From contig JAITCT010000222.1 in NCBI GenBank assembly GCA_031282925.1, positions 1-5,749 of the forward strand: 5,749 nt of DNA, read 5' to 3'. Positions within the stretch are counted from its first letter, which is position 1; each line of letters opens with the position of its first letter. Positions 5,733-5,749 of this stretch are shown piece after piece. Under the pieces are notes generated by a model. It was not told the DNA's origin. It worked only from the letters and a program-made list of their open reading frames with translations, and did no database searches. The position numbers were made by a program, and so were the translations under genes. This DNA is from Dysgonamonadaceae bacterium (GTDB lineage Bacteria > Bacteroidota > Bacteroidia > Bacteroidales > Azobacteroidaceae).

Positions 5733-5749
5733 TTCCGGTATGCGAATTG

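Overview
The window looks like chromosomal DNA of a Bacteroidota bacterium, most likely order Bacteroidales. Three things point there: the large secreted protein ends in a type IX secretion (T9SS) C-terminal sorting domain; promoter-like sites match the Bacteroidota consensus (-33 TTTG, about 19 bp, -7 TAnnTTTG); and start codons sit behind AT-rich leaders without a clear Shine-Dalgarno sequence. Species cannot be told from this stretch.

Layout: two genes on the + strand converge on two genes on the - strand. Bases 1-486 are the 3' end of mutY (A/G-specific adenine glycosylase, 8-oxoguanine-recognition domain only). Bases 603-1604 encode a GT8-family glycosyltransferase that is visibly more AT-rich than its neighbours. 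A perfect 13-bp hairpin at 1710-1746 probably ends transcription from both sides. Bases 4359-1771 (-) encode an 862-residue secreted protein of unknown function with a signal peptide and a T9SS sorting tail. Bases 5661-4483 (-) encode a complete PLP-dependent MalY/PatB-type C-S lyase/aminotransferase, preceded by the best promoter in the window.

The four genes do not form one obvious pathway. The glycosyltransferase probably decorates surface glycans, and the 862-residue protein is probably displayed at or released from the surface. T9SS cargo is often anchored to a lipopolysaccharide, but nothing here ties these two genes together functionally.

The most unusual structure is a 20-bp perfect direct repeat (23 bp with one mismatch). 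It lies at the very 3' end of mutY (464-486), supplying its last codons and stop, and again just after the glycosyltransferase (1635-1657). The repeats bracket the AT-rich gene like the ends of a cassette inserted at the end of mutY. A second point of interest is a run of nine G in the coding strand of the secreted-protein gene, a possible phase-variation switch. No complete new system such as a defence island, CRISPR array or integrase is visible. There is no gene-free stretch longer than about 170 bp.
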